A stretch of DNA of 64,000 bases from the NCBI RefSeq assembly GCF_046127645.1, contig NZ_CP175919.1, one strand, 5' to 3'. The stretch comes from Clostridium_F caseinilyticum. Lineage in GTDB: Bacteria > Bacillota > Clostridia > Clostridiales > Clostridiaceae. Both the position numbers and the translations under genes were made by a program. This document shows positions 20,377 to 28,789 of the stretch, one piece after another. The notes beneath the pieces were generated by a model, which ran no database searches, was not told where the DNA came from, and saw only the letters and a list, made by a program, of their open reading frames with translations. How positions within the stretch are numbered: the first letter of the stretch is position 1; the number at the start of each line of letters is the position of its first letter.

Positions 20377-22302
20377 TTGGGTTTAACTTTAACAGAAAAA
20401 ATAATAAAGTCCCATTTAGTAAAAGGAGATATGGTTAAGGAAGAAGAAATTGCTATTAAAATAGACAATACATTAACTCAAGATTCTACAGGGACTATGG
20501 CATATCTTCAATTTGAAGCTTTGGGTATAGATAGGGTAAAAACTAAAAGATCAGTAGCTTATATAGATCATAATATGCTTCAGACAGGTCCAGAAAATGC
20601 TGATGATCATTTATATATACAAACAGTAGCTAAAAAACATGGAATTTATTTTTCAAAACCCGGTAATGGAATATGTCATCAAGTTAATTTAGAAAGATTT
20701 GGTGTACCCGGAGAAACTCTATTAGGATCTGATAGTCATACTCCAACAGGTGGGGGTATTGGAATGTTAGCTATAGGCGCTGGTGGATTGGATGTAGCAG
20801 TAGCCATGGCCGGTGGGGAATATTATATAAATATGCCTAAAATAGTTAAAGTAAATTTAATAGGAAAATTGAAACCTTTTGTATCTGCAAAGGATATTAT
20901 ATTGGAAGTTTTAAGAAGATTATCTGTAAAGGGTGGAGTAGGAAAAGTATTTGAATATACAGGAGAAGGAGTAAAAACTCTTACAGTGCCAGAGCGTGCA
21001 ACTATAACTAATATGGGAGCAGAACTAGGGGCTACTACTTCGATTTTCCCATCAGATGAAATTACTAAAGATTTTTTAAAGGCTCAAGAAAGAGAAGAAG
21101 ATTATAAGCATTTGGTAGCAGATGAGGATGCAATTTATGATGAAGAATTAGAAATAAATTTATCAGAGCTAAAACCTTTAGCAGCCTGTCCGCATAGTCC
21201 TGATAATATAGTACCTGTATCAGAACTAAAAAATATAAAAGTTAACCAAGTAGCTATAGGTAGTTGTACAAATTCTTCTTATAGAGATATGTTAAGAACT
21301 GCTAGCATATTAAAGGAGAAAACTGTATCAGAAAATGTATCTTTAGTTATAGCACCAGGTTCTAAACAAGTTTTAAATATGATGGCTAACAATGGAGCTT
21401 TAACAGATTTAGTTATGGCAGGAGCAAGAATACTAGAATGTGCTTGTGGACCATGTATAGGAATGGGTCAATCTCCTTGTACAGATGCTGTATCTTTAAG
21501 AACTTTTAATCGAAATTTTGAGGGTAGATCTGGAACAAGATCTGCTAATGTATATTTAGTAAGTCCAGAAGTAGCAGCGGTTTCAGCATTAACAGGATAT
21601 ATAACAGATCCTACTGAGTTAACTGATTTTGAAGATATAAAAATGCCTAATAAATTTTTGATAAATGATAACTTAATAATGGAACCAGCTAAAGAAGGAG
21701 AATTTATAGAGGTTAAAAGAGGACCAAATATAAAACCATTCCCGAAGGCAGAAGCTTTAAAAGAATTAATAATTGGAAAGGTATTAACAAAAGTAGGAGA
21801 CAATATAACAACAGATCATATAATGCCATCTAATGCTAAATTATTGCCTTATAGATCTAATGTGCCATATTTATCAAACTTTTGCTTAACTCCTTGTGAT
21901 GAGAAATTCCCTGAAAAAGCTAAGGAAAACAGAGGGGGAATAATAGTTGCAGGAACAAATTACGGACAAGGTTCTAGTAGAGAACATGCAGCTTTGGCTC
22001 CTGTTTATCTAGGAATAAAAGCGGTTTTAGCAAAATCTTTTGCTAGAATTCATAAAGCAAATTTAATAAATAATGGTATATTACCTCTAGTTTTTGAAAT
22101 AGAAGAAGATTATGATTCTATAGACGAAATGGATGAATTAGTAATAGAAAATGTTTTAGAACAAGTGAAAACAGGTAAAATAGAAGTAATAAATAAAACT
22201 AAGGATATAAAATATAAAACTTTATTAGAAGCAACTGATAGACAAAAGAAGATGATTTTAAAGGGAGGATTATTAAATTTAATTAAAAGTCTTCAAAGAT
22301 AG
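20377..22302 (+). CDS. acnA: Aconitate hydratase
   Basis: A single-chain aconitase of about 641 residues that isomerises citrate to isocitrate by a [4Fe-4S] centre. The cluster cysteines are in 'IGSCTNSSYRD' and 'CACGPCIGMGQ', the substrate-binding stretch is 'LLGSDSHTPTGGG', and the swivel domain has 'NYGQGSSREHAA'. The shorter single-chain form (not the ~900-residue AcnA) is common in anaerobes. Start choice: GGGGG at 20364-20368 is 8 nt from TTG 20377, giving an N-terminus 'GLTLTEKIIKSHL', but only 2 nt from ATG 20371; both are in frame. It lies between the citrate synthase and isocitrate dehydrogenase genes. Confidence 0.93.
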   Translation: MGLTLTEKIIKSHLVKGDMVKEEEIAIKIDNTLTQDSTGTMAYLQFEALGIDRVKTKRSVAYIDHNMLQTGPENADDHLYIQTVAKKHGIYFSKPGNGICHQVNLERFGVPGETLLGSDSHTPTGGGIGMLAIGAGGLDVAVAMAGGEYYINMPKIVKVNLIGKLKPFVSAKDIILEVLRRLSVKGGVGKVFEYTGEGVKTLTVPERATITNMGAELGATTSIFPSDEITKDFLKAQEREEDYKHLVADEDAIYDEELEINLSELKPLAACPHSPDNIVPVSELKNIKVNQVAIGSCTNSSYRDMLRTASILKEKTVSENVSLVIAPGSKQVLNMMANNGALTDLVMAGARILECACGPCIGMGQSPCTDAVSLRTFNRNFEGRSGTRSANVYLVSPEVAAVSALTGYITDPTELTDFEDIKMPNKFLINDNLIMEPAKEGEFIEVKRGPNIKPFPKAEALKELIIGKVLTKVGDNITTDHIMPSNAKLLPYRSNVPYLSNFCLTPCDEKFPEKAKENRGGIIVAGTNYGQGSSREHAALAPVYLGIKAVLAKSFARIHKANLINNGILPLVFEIEEDYDSIDEMDELVIENVLEQVKTGKIEVINKTKDIKYKTLLEATDRQKKMILKGGLLNLIKSLQR

Positions 22303-22481
22303 TTACAAAATTCAGAAATTAACAAATTATTATTAATATATTTAAATAAATATAACTTATAGGGTGTAATATATATAATAATAGTAAAAATAATAAAAAA
22401 TATTATGATTATAAATTAAATCTATAATTTATAATAAATAATTATAGATTATTTTTTCCTATGAGTTTTTGGAGGGATACT

Positions 22482-23480
22482 GTGAGATATGATATAACCT
22501 TAATACCAGGAGATGGTATAGGACCAGAAGTAACTGAAGCTGCAAGAAAAGTTATAGATGCAGTGGGAGCAGATATTAATTGGCATGTAGTAGAGGCGGG
22601 AGAAAAAGTTTTAGATAAATATAAAACTCCTCTTCCAGATTATGTTTTAGATAGCATAAAGGAAAATAAAGTAGCTTTAAAAGGACCTATAACTACTCCT
22701 GTAGGAAAAGGATTTAGAAGTGTAAATGTTACTTTAAGAAAGAGTTTAAATTTATATGCTAATATAAGACCTGTAAAAAGTTATAAAGGAGTAAAATCTA
22801 GATATGAAAATGTAGATTTAATAATTGTAAGAGAAAATACAGAGGATTTATATGCAGGTATTGAGCATATGATTGGTGATAATATAGCAGAAAGTATAAA
22901 GATAATTACTAAAAAGGCTAGTGATAGAATAGTAGACTATGCATTTAATTTATCAAGAAAAGAAAATAGAAATAAGGTAACTGCAGTGCATAAAGCTAAC
23001 ATAATGAAATTATCAGATGGATTATTTTTAAAATGTGCAAAGGAAGTTGCTAGTAAGAATGAAGATATAAATTTTGAAGATGTAATAGTGGATGCTATGG
23101 CTATGAAATTAGTTTTAAATCCAGAAAAATATGATGTTTTAGTAATGCCTAACTTGTATGGTGATATCTTATCAGATATGGCAGCTGGTTTAGTTGGTGG
23201 ACTGGGATTACTTCCAGGAGCTAATATAGGTGATAAAGGAGCTGTGTTTGAAGCTGCTCATGGTGCAGCACCAGATATTGCAGGAAAAAATAAGGCTAAT
23301 CCAACAGCTTGTATATTAAGTGGCGCTATGATGTTAAAGTATATAGGAGAAAAGGAAAAAGCTAAAAAAATAGAAAATGCTATAGAGAAAGTATTTGTAG
23401 ATGGAAAATGCCTTACAGAGGATTTAGGTGGAAATTCTACAACAGAACAATTCACAGCGGCAATTATAGACAATCTTTAA
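22482..23480 (+). CDS. icd: Isocitrate dehydrogenase (NAD-type, short form)
   Basis: A 332-residue beta-decarboxylating dehydrogenase: 'LIPGDGIGPEVT' at the N-terminus, substrate loop 'RSVNVTLRKSLNLYANIRP' (about 87-105), metal-site 'LYGDILSDMAAGLVGGLG' and 'FEAAHGAAPDIAGK' near the C-terminus. The loop with S-x-N-x-x-LRK matches isocitrate rather than isopropylmalate or homoisocitrate enzymes, and the context of citrate synthase and aconitase agrees. It makes 2-oxoglutarate. GTG at 22482 is preceded by GGAGGG with 5 nt spacing, so I reject the upstream ATG 22461. A terminator follows. Confidence 0.88.
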   Translation: MRYDITLIPGDGIGPEVTEAARKVIDAVGADINWHVVEAGEKVLDKYKTPLPDYVLDSIKENKVALKGPITTPVGKGFRSVNVTLRKSLNLYANIRPVKSYKGVKSRYENVDLIIVRENTEDLYAGIEHMIGDNIAESIKIITKKASDRIVDYAFNLSRKENRNKVTAVHKANIMKLSDGLFLKCAKEVASKNEDINFEDVIVDAMAMKLVLNPEKYDVLVMPNLYGDILSDMAAGLVGGLGLLPGANIGDKGAVFEAAHGAAPDIAGKNKANPTACILSGAMMLKYIGEKEKAKKIENAIEKVFVDGKCLTEDLGGNSTTEQFTAAIIDNL

Positions 23481-23567
23481 ATTAATATATAATATTTTAT
23501 TTGCTATTATCTTTTTAATTATATATTTAAGTTTTCAGATCCCCTTTTACAATTATATTTAAAATTT

Positions 23568-23600
23568 TCTTATGATCTCAAGATTATAAGAATTTTTTTG
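23568..23600 (+). terminator. Terminator after the citrate-to-2-oxoglutarate genes
   Basis: TTCTTATGATCTCA / AGATTATAAGAA stem (23568-23592) followed by TTTTTTT. Confidence 0.7.
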
Positions 23601-23658
23601 TAAAAAATTTTATTTTATTATTTTCAAATTGAATTTAATATGGTAAAGTAGTAGTATA

Positions 23659-23693
23659 TATTTTATCACTGTATTAAGATAAAGTGATAAAAT
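23659..23693 (+). promoter_or_regulatory. Inverted repeat upstream of glnQ-like gene
   Basis: ATTTTATCACT (23660-23670) and AGTGATAAAAT (23683-23693) are a perfect 11 bp inverted repeat with a 12 nt centre, 35 nt before the ABC ATPase gene. It could be a regulator operator or a leader hairpin; no poly-T follows, so it is not a terminator. Confidence 0.5.
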
Positions 23694-23727
23694 TGTATGA
23701 AAATTTGTATATATTGGGGGAATAATT

Positions 23728-24510
23728 ATGGAGAAATCTTTAGCTATAGATAATTATAATAAAATGACAGATAATGAAGAGATTATGATAGAAACTAAAA
23801 ATATTAAAAAATTTTTTGGTGAATTAGTAGTTTTTGAAAATTTAAATTTAGAAATCAAAAAAGGAGAGGTAGTAGTAATAATAGGCTCCTCTGGATCAGG
23901 TAAAAGTACTTTTTTAAGATGTTTAAATGGTTTAGAAGAAATAGATGATGGAACTATAAATATAGAAGGAAAAAGTTTAGATTTAAAGGATAAAAAATCT
24001 ATGAAAATGGTATGTTCTAAAATGGGTATGGTATTTCAAAACTTTAACTTATTTCCTCATATGACTGTACTAGATAACGTAATGATAGGTCCATTAGTTT
24101 CTAGAAAAGAGAATAAAGAAGAAGTTTTAAAAAGAGCTAAAGATCTTCTTAAAAAGGTAGGATTAGAAGATAAAATGGATTATTATCCCAACAAATTATC
24201 TGGAGGACAAAAGCAAAGGGTAGCCATAGCAAGAGCATTAGCTATGAAACCAGATATAATGCTTTTTGATGAACCAACTTCTGCGTTAGATCCAGAACTA
24301 GTAGGAGAAGTTTTAGCTGTTATGAAAAAGTTAGCAGAAGAAGGAATAACTATGGTAGTTGTAACTCATGAAATGGGATTTGCTAAGGAAGTTGCAGATA
24401 GGGTTATTTTTATGGATGGAGGCAAATTTATAGAAGAATCTAGTCCAGATATATTTTTTACATGTCCAAAAGAAGAAAGAACCAAGGAATTTTTGAAAAA
24501 AATATTATAA
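23728..24510 (+). CDS. Polar amino acid ABC transporter ATP-binding protein (GlnQ/HisP type)
   Basis: A 260-residue ABC ATPase with Walker A 'GSSGSGKST' (about 52-60), Q-loop 'MVFQNFNLFPHMTVLDNV', signature 'LSGGQKQRVAIARAL', Walker B 'PDIMLFDEPTSALDP' and H-loop 'VTHEMGFAKEV'. These motifs place it in the polar amino acid uptake family. It has an extra N-terminal stretch of about 18 residues before the usual start. GGGGG precedes the ATG by 7 nt. No permease or binding protein adjoins it; the permease and binding protein at 53-54.5 kb lack an ATPase and could be its partners. Confidence 0.85.
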   Translation: MEKSLAIDNYNKMTDNEEIMIETKNIKKFFGELVVFENLNLEIKKGEVVVIIGSSGSGKSTFLRCLNGLEEIDDGTINIEGKSLDLKDKKSMKMVCSKMGMVFQNFNLFPHMTVLDNVMIGPLVSRKENKEEVLKRAKDLLKKVGLEDKMDYYPNKLSGGQKQRVAIARALAMKPDIMLFDEPTSALDPELVGEVLAVMKKLAEEGITMVVVTHEMGFAKEVADRVIFMDGGKFIEESSPDIFFTCPKEERTKEFLKKIL

Positions 24511-24659
24511 TAATAAGAAATAAATATTATGTGTTCAATAATATTCATTATTATAGTTGAAACACTTCAATTTTTTAAAATTAAAAGTGCACAAAAATAA
24601 AATACTTATTTTTGTAGAAAATAATTTTATTTATTTTTAACTCAAACTTTCTCCGTGTA

Positions 24660-24690
24660 TCAACCTCATTTTAAGTTATGAGGTTGTTGT
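24660..24690 (+). terminator. Hairpin after the ABC ATPase gene
   Basis: CAACCTCAT (about 24661-24669) pairs perfectly with ATGAGGTTG (about 24678-24686). The following TTGTACATT is only weakly T-rich, so terminator function is uncertain. Confidence 0.4.
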
Positions 24691-24784
24691 ACATTAAAAT
24701 TATATTTGGAATATAATTATGTATGTTATATTAGGAGGGTATTATATATCAATCAGAAAATTTTTAAAATTGTTAAAAAATAGC

Positions 24785-24813
24785 TTGACTATATATGGCT
24801 TAAATACTATAAT
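24785..24813 (+). promoter_or_regulatory. Promoter of the lysine riboswitch transcript
   Basis: TTGACT (24785-24790), exactly 17 nt spacer and a perfect TATAAT (24808-24813), about 20 nt before the first paired base of the lysine riboswitch. Confidence 0.85.
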
Positions 24814-24832
24814 AAATTAAAAGTGAATAGTA

Positions 24833-25003
24833 AGTAGATAGAGGTGCGATATTAAATAGTACTTTTACAGAAATAAGCAACTGTGAAGTAAAAGGAAAGG
24901 GAATGTCGCCGAAGTGTACAACTGATGCTTTAAGGTTTTACGCTGGGGTTGCATAGAATATATGTAACACTGTCACAAATTTATTTTGTGGAGAGCTATC
25001 ATT
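24833..25003 (+). promoter_or_regulatory. Lysine riboswitch (L-box)
   Basis: The conserved lysine aptamer core is readable in order: AGAGGTGCGAT (24839-), GTCGCCGAAGTG (24905-), GCTGGGGTTGCATAG (about 24942-), ACTGTCAC (about 24969-) and GTGGAGAGCTATC (24988-25000). GATAG at 24837 pairs with CTATC at 24996 to form P1. A terminator hairpin follows at 25052, so lysine binding should stop transcription of the downstream carrier gene. The only gene under it is the NhaC-type transporter. Confidence 0.93.
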
Positions 25004-25051
25004 CAAAGTATTCGTACTAATTTATTTATGTGCGCACAAGTACGTCTATAT

Positions 25052-25086
25052 GCCTTGAGTGTAAAGCTTAAGGCTTTTTTGTTTTT
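25052..25086 (+). terminator. Riboswitch-controlled terminator
   Basis: GCCTTGAG (25052-25059) pairs with CTTAAGGC (25067-25074) with one G-U pair, followed by TTTTTTGTTTTTG. It is the expression platform of the lysine riboswitch. Confidence 0.85.
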
Positions 25087-25167
25087 GATGATGGTTTTCC
25101 TCCCCGTATTCACTTAAATTTTAAAGCTCATAGAGCTTGGAATTTATAAATAGAGGAGGAGATTTTT

Positions 25168-26937
25168 ATGAAAAAAAATAGGGGTGTATTATTAAGTTTT
25201 TTATTTGTCTTAATGATTTTATTATTTAATAACATGTCAGTATTAGCGGCAGATTTAGATCCAAAGGTTATAGCAGAAAATGCTAGTAGGTTGGGAATAT
25301 GGACTATTTTACCGCCAGTAATAGCTATTGTATTAGCCTTTATTACTAAAAATGTAGTCATTTCTTTAGCAGTAGGTGTTTTTAGTGGAAGCTTTTTATT
25401 ACAGATAAGTGGAAACGACATATTTGGTGCTATTTTTAAAGCTTTTTTAGATTTTATAAATAGAATATTAAACTCTCTTGCAGATCCTTGGAATGCAGGA
25501 ATAATACTTCAATGTATGGTTATAGGTGGACTTATAGCAGTAATTTCTAAAATGGGTGGAGCTAAAGCTGTTGCAGAATCTTTAGCTAAAAAAGCTAAAA
25601 CTCCAAGAAGTACTCAAATTATAACTTGGATTCTAGGATTATTAGTTTTCTTTGATGATTATGCTAATGCTCTTATAGTAGGGCCTATAATGAGACCAGT
25701 TGCAGATAAAATGAAAATATCAAGAGAAAAATTAGCATTTATAATAGATGGAACAGCAGCGCCAATAGCAGGTATAGCAGTTATATCTACATGGATAGGC
25801 TATGAAATAAGCTTAATAAAAGATGCTTATGCAACTATAGGTCAAAGCGTGAATGCTTATGGATTGTTTTTATCAACTATACCTTATAGATTTTATAATA
25901 TATTAATATTAGCATTTATAGTACTAATAGCTTTTATGGGAAGAGATTTTGGACCAATGCTTAAAGCAGAAAGAAGAGCAAGAACTACAGGAAAGCTTTT
26001 ATCTGATACAGCAAAACCAATGGTTTCTGATGAAACTACAGAGCTTGAACCAAGAGAAGGAATAAAGTTAAGTATTTGGAATGCTATAATTCCAATTGCA
26101 ATATTAATAATTGGAGCTTTTGCAGGTTTTTATTACAATGGTTATCAAGCTATAATGGGAGGAGAAGATAAGGCTTTAATACAAATGATGCAAACTTCAC
26201 CAGCATCCTTTGATGCTTTAAGAGAAACCTTTAGTGCATCAGATGCTAGTATAGTTTTATTTCAATCTGCATTACTTGCAAGTATAGTAGCAATAATAAT
26301 GGGAGCTTCACAAAAGATTTTTAAAGTAGGGGAAGCTATAGATGTTTGGATTACTGGAATGAAATCTTTAATTATAACAGCAGTTATATTACTCCTTGCT
26401 TGGTCTTTAAGTGCAGTTATAAAAGAGCTTGGTACTGCTACATTCTTAGTTTCAATTTTATCTAATTCTATACCAAAATTTTTATTACCAAGTATAATAT
26501 TTATTTTGGGATCTGTTATATCTTTTGCTACAGGATCAGCTTATGGGACAATGGGAATATTGATGCCTTTAACAATTCCGTTGGCTTATGCTGTATCACC
26601 AGATCCAACTTATATAGTTATAAATGTAAGTGCAGTTTTAACTGGAGCAATATTTGGAGATCACTGTTCTCCAATATCAGATACCACTATAATGTCTTCT
26701 ATGGGATCTGCTTGTGATCACTTAGATCATACTTCAACACAAATGGTATACGCTTTAACTATAGCAGCATGCACAATAGTATTTGGATATATTCCAGCTG
26801 GATTAGGATTACCAATATATATAGTTTTACCATTATCAATAGTATTAGTTGCTGTTGTAGTAAGATTGGTTGGAAAACCAAATGATGTAGCGGATAATGA
26901 AAGTTTAGGAGAAGAAATATTAGAAATGGATGCATAA
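25168..26937 (+). CDS. lysW: NhaC-family carrier, predicted lysine transporter
   Basis: A 589-residue NhaC/Na+:H+ antiporter superfamily membrane protein with an N-terminal signal-like segment ending near 'LAADLDP' and about 11-12 membrane helices. Family hallmarks include 'LLVFFDDYANALIVGP' (about 152-167) and 'GAIFGDHCSPISDTTIMSS' (about 492-510). Its leader is a lysine riboswitch, the arrangement from which this NhaC subgroup was predicted by comparative genomics to carry lysine (LysW). The sequence alone would say only Na+- or H+-coupled antiporter; the lysine assignment rests on the riboswitch. GAGGAGGAG precedes the ATG. Confidence 0.85.
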   Translation: MKKNRGVLLSFLFVLMILLFNNMSVLAADLDPKVIAENASRLGIWTILPPVIAIVLAFITKNVVISLAVGVFSGSFLLQISGNDIFGAIFKAFLDFINRILNSLADPWNAGIILQCMVIGGLIAVISKMGGAKAVAESLAKKAKTPRSTQIITWILGLLVFFDDYANALIVGPIMRPVADKMKISREKLAFIIDGTAAPIAGIAVISTWIGYEISLIKDAYATIGQSVNAYGLFLSTIPYRFYNILILAFIVLIAFMGRDFGPMLKAERRARTTGKLLSDTAKPMVSDETTELEPREGIKLSIWNAIIPIAILIIGAFAGFYYNGYQAIMGGEDKALIQMMQTSPASFDALRETFSASDASIVLFQSALLASIVAIIMGASQKIFKVGEAIDVWITGMKSLIITAVILLLAWSLSAVIKELGTATFLVSILSNSIPKFLLPSIIFILGSVISFATGSAYGTMGILMPLTIPLAYAVSPDPTYIVINVSAVLTGAIFGDHCSPISDTTIMSSMGSACDHLDHTSTQMVYALTIAACTIVFGYIPAGLGLPIYIVLPLSIVLVAVVVRLVGKPNDVADNESLGEEILEMDA

Positions 26938-26940
26938 ACT

Positions 26941-27020
26941 AAAATAGCTTTAATTTTAAAAGTGTAAATATAAATAATATATTTACTATATTTAAAATTA
27001 AAGCTATTCTCATTTTGAGA
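26941..27020. repeat. Family 2 palindrome / terminator after lysW
   Basis: AAAATAGCTTTAATTTTAAA (26941-26960) pairs with TTTAAAATTAAAGCTATT (26991-27008), with an inner GTAAATA/TATTTAC stem. The right side continues CTCATTTTGAGA, matching the end of the copy at 33969, whose left side has the partner bases that are missing here. It lies between converging genes and could terminate both. Confidence 0.6.
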
Positions 27021-27028
27021 ATATCCTC

Positions 27029-27244
27029 TTACTGATCTTCTCTAGGTTCTGTATCTCTATTTCTACCATAAAGTGAAATTGCATACAAACCTGCTATACC
27101 TATAATTGCATATAAAATTCTTGAAAATGCAGACATATTTCCAAAGAAAACTTCAACAAAATTAAATCCAAAAAAACCAATGAGTCCCCAATTTATAGCA
27201 CCAATTATTACTAATGTAAGTGAAATAATATCTAATGTTCTCAT
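27029..27244 (-). CDS. DUF378 family small membrane protein (YuzA-like)
   Basis: A 71-residue protein with two membrane helices: 'ISLTLVIIGAINWGLIGFF' (about 7-25) and 'ILYAIIGIAGLYAISLY' (about 43-59). The 'GAINWGLIGFF' stretch is the hallmark of DUF378, a family of unknown function widespread in Firmicutes. It ends in a short charged tail. AAAGGAG lies 8 nt before the ATG. Confidence 0.85.
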   Translation of the reverse strand: MRTLDIISLTLVIIGAINWGLIGFFGFNFVEVFFGNMSAFSRILYAIIGIAGLYAISLYGRNRDTEPREDQ

Positions 27245-27351
27245 ATTTACATCTCCTTTATTAGTCTTACAAGTATTAGTCTTGCAATATTAGTATTTCC
27301 AAAAACAACTGAAATATAAGTAAAAGATGTAATAAGGCATTAGATAAATTA

Positions 27352-27735
27352 TTATATTATTTCACCATGCCTTTCATAGCTTGTAATTTCACTAATAGAA
27401 TTATTTTTATTTACAAATAATACTGTAGGATTAAAATTTTTCGCCTCATCTATAGATAAATTACAATAACTCATTATTATAACTTTATCCCCTTTTTGAA
27501 CCATTCGTGCAGCGGCACCATTTAAACAGATTACACCGCTACCTTTCTCACCAGCTATTACATAGGTTTCAAATCTACTCCCATTATCTATATCTACTAT
27601 TTGAACCTTTTCATATTCTAATATATTAGATTTATCCATTAAATTTTTATCTATAGTTATACTTCCTACGTAATTAAGATTAGCTTCTGTTACAGTAGCT
27701 CTGTGAATTTTAGATTTTAACATAGTTATTCTCAT
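27352..27735 (-). CDS. panD: Aspartate 1-decarboxylase PanD
   Basis: A 127-residue pyruvoyl enzyme that makes beta-alanine from L-aspartate for pantothenate. The self-cleavage site is exactly at Gly24-Ser25 in 'LNYVGSITID' when the ATG at 27735 is used; Ser25 becomes the pyruvoyl group. Lys9 ('KSKIHRATV'), Thr57 region and Tyr58 equivalents are in the expected places. A GTG five codons upstream overlaps the ribosome binding site (GTGAGGT, 8 nt from the ATG) and is rejected. Last gene of the panB-panC-panD group; a 21 bp stem-loop separates it from panC. Confidence 0.95.
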   Translation of the reverse strand: MRITMLKSKIHRATVTEANLNYVGSITIDKNLMDKSNILEYEKVQIVDIDNGSRFETYVIAGEKGSGVICLNGAAARMVQKGDKVIIMSYCNLSIDEAKNFNPTVLFVNKNNSISEITSYERHGEII

Positions 27736-27765
27736 TTGTTTATACCTCACTTTAAGTATTTTATA

Positions 27766-27813
27766 ATTTCTAAGCTTTAGTGGGAGTCAAACCTCCCTCT
27801 GAAGCTTAGAAAT
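27766..27813 (-). promoter_or_regulatory. Stem-loop between panC and panD
   Basis: Read on the minus strand, ATTTCTAAGCTT pairs with AAGCTTAGAAAT and GGGAG with CTCCC. The two stems are separated by internal positions that leave unpaired A residues on the 3' side (CTCCC-A-CT-A-AAG). No T-run follows, so it is not an intrinsic terminator. It could be an RNA processing or translation-control hairpin ahead of panD; it superficially recalls the bulged-A hairpins of the 'pan' RNA motif, which I could not check. Confidence 0.5.
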
Positions 27814-27855
27814 TTGTTTATATATTTTAGTAAAAATTTTATTTTACAAGTGAAA

Positions 27856-28701
27856 TTATAGTTTGAAAGTAAAATTGTCTATAAGTCTTGTTTTACCTAT
27901 ATAAACTGCTATGGCGATTAAAATTGAAGAGTGTAATTTTTCAACTGGTTGTAAAGTGTTACTGTCTACTATACTTACATAGTCTATTTTTGCTAGTGTT
28001 TCTTTATTTAGAGTATCTATAATAATGTTTTTTATATTATTTAAATTTCTTTCTTCAGATTCTAGTGATTTTAAGGCTTCTTTTAGACTTTTGTTCAATA
28101 TTAATGATGATTTTCTCTCTTCTGTATTTAAATAAGTATTTCTTGAACTTTTAGCTAAACCGTCAGATTCTCTAACTATAGGACAACCTATTATTTCTAC
28201 AGGAAAATTTAAGTCTTCTACCATCTTTTTTACTACAGCTAATTGTTGAGCATCTTTTTCACCAAAATAAGCTTTTGTTGGACTTAATATATTAAAAAAT
28301 TTTGTTAAAACTGTGCATACACCTTGAAAATGACCAGGTCTTTTTTCTCCACATAATTTTTCAGTAAGTGTATCCACATCTACATGACTGTATATTTTGC
28401 TTGGATACATTTCTGAAGCTTCAGGACTAAAAATTAAATCTGATCCAATTTCTTCACATAAATCTGAATCTTTGGTTAAATCTCTAGGATAAGTAGAATA
28501 ATCTTCATTTGGTCCAAATTGAATCGGATTTACAAAGATTGAAACTATAACTTTATCATTTTCTTCTCTAGCCTTTTTTATAAGAGAGGCATGCCCTTCA
28601 TGTAAATATCCCATAGTAGGTACATAACCTATAGATAAATTTTTATCTTTCCATTTTTTTATAACTTCTTTAACATCTTTTATTGTGTGAACTATATTCA
28701 T
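27856..28701 (-). CDS. panC: Pantothenate synthetase PanC
   Basis: A 281-residue enzyme joining D-pantoate and beta-alanine with ATP through a pantoyl-adenylate. Motifs: 'VPTMGYLHEGHASLI' (HxGH-type nucleotide site, about 28-42), 'SIFVNPIQFGPNEDY' (about 57-71), 'YFGEKDAQQL' (about 149-158) and 'SSRNTYL' (about 187). The start ATG is 29 nt from the only good ribosome binding site (AAGGGAGG, 28731-28738), with a small hairpin between them. Second gene in the pan group; length is normal for the family. Confidence 0.95.
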   Translation of the reverse strand: MNIVHTIKDVKEVIKKWKDKNLSIGYVPTMGYLHEGHASLIKKAREENDKVIVSIFVNPIQFGPNEDYSTYPRDLTKDSDLCEEIGSDLIFSPEASEMYPSKIYSHVDVDTLTEKLCGEKRPGHFQGVCTVLTKFFNILSPTKAYFGEKDAQQLAVVKKMVEDLNFPVEIIGCPIVRESDGLAKSSRNTYLNTEERKSSLILNKSLKEALKSLESEERNLNNIKNIIIDTLNKETLAKIDYVSIVDSNTLQPVEKLHSSILIAIAVYIGKTRLIDNFTFKL

Positions 28702-28709
28702 ATTATTCA

Positions 28710-28738
28710 GCTGAGAAAATCAGCCTGTACCCTCCCTT
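28710..28738 (-). promoter_or_regulatory. Ribosome binding site with hairpin spacer, panC
   Basis: On the minus strand AAGGGAGG (28738-28731) is followed by the hairpin GCTGA-TTTTC-TCAGC (28724-28710) and then the panC ATG at 28701. The linear spacing of 29 nt is far too long; folding the 15 nt hairpin out brings it to about 14. No alternative start in frame is closer, because a TGA lies upstream. Confidence 0.5.
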
Positions 28739-28789
28739 TAGTTCTTAAACAAGTATTTAATATTAATTATTTTAAGATTTATTTTATAT

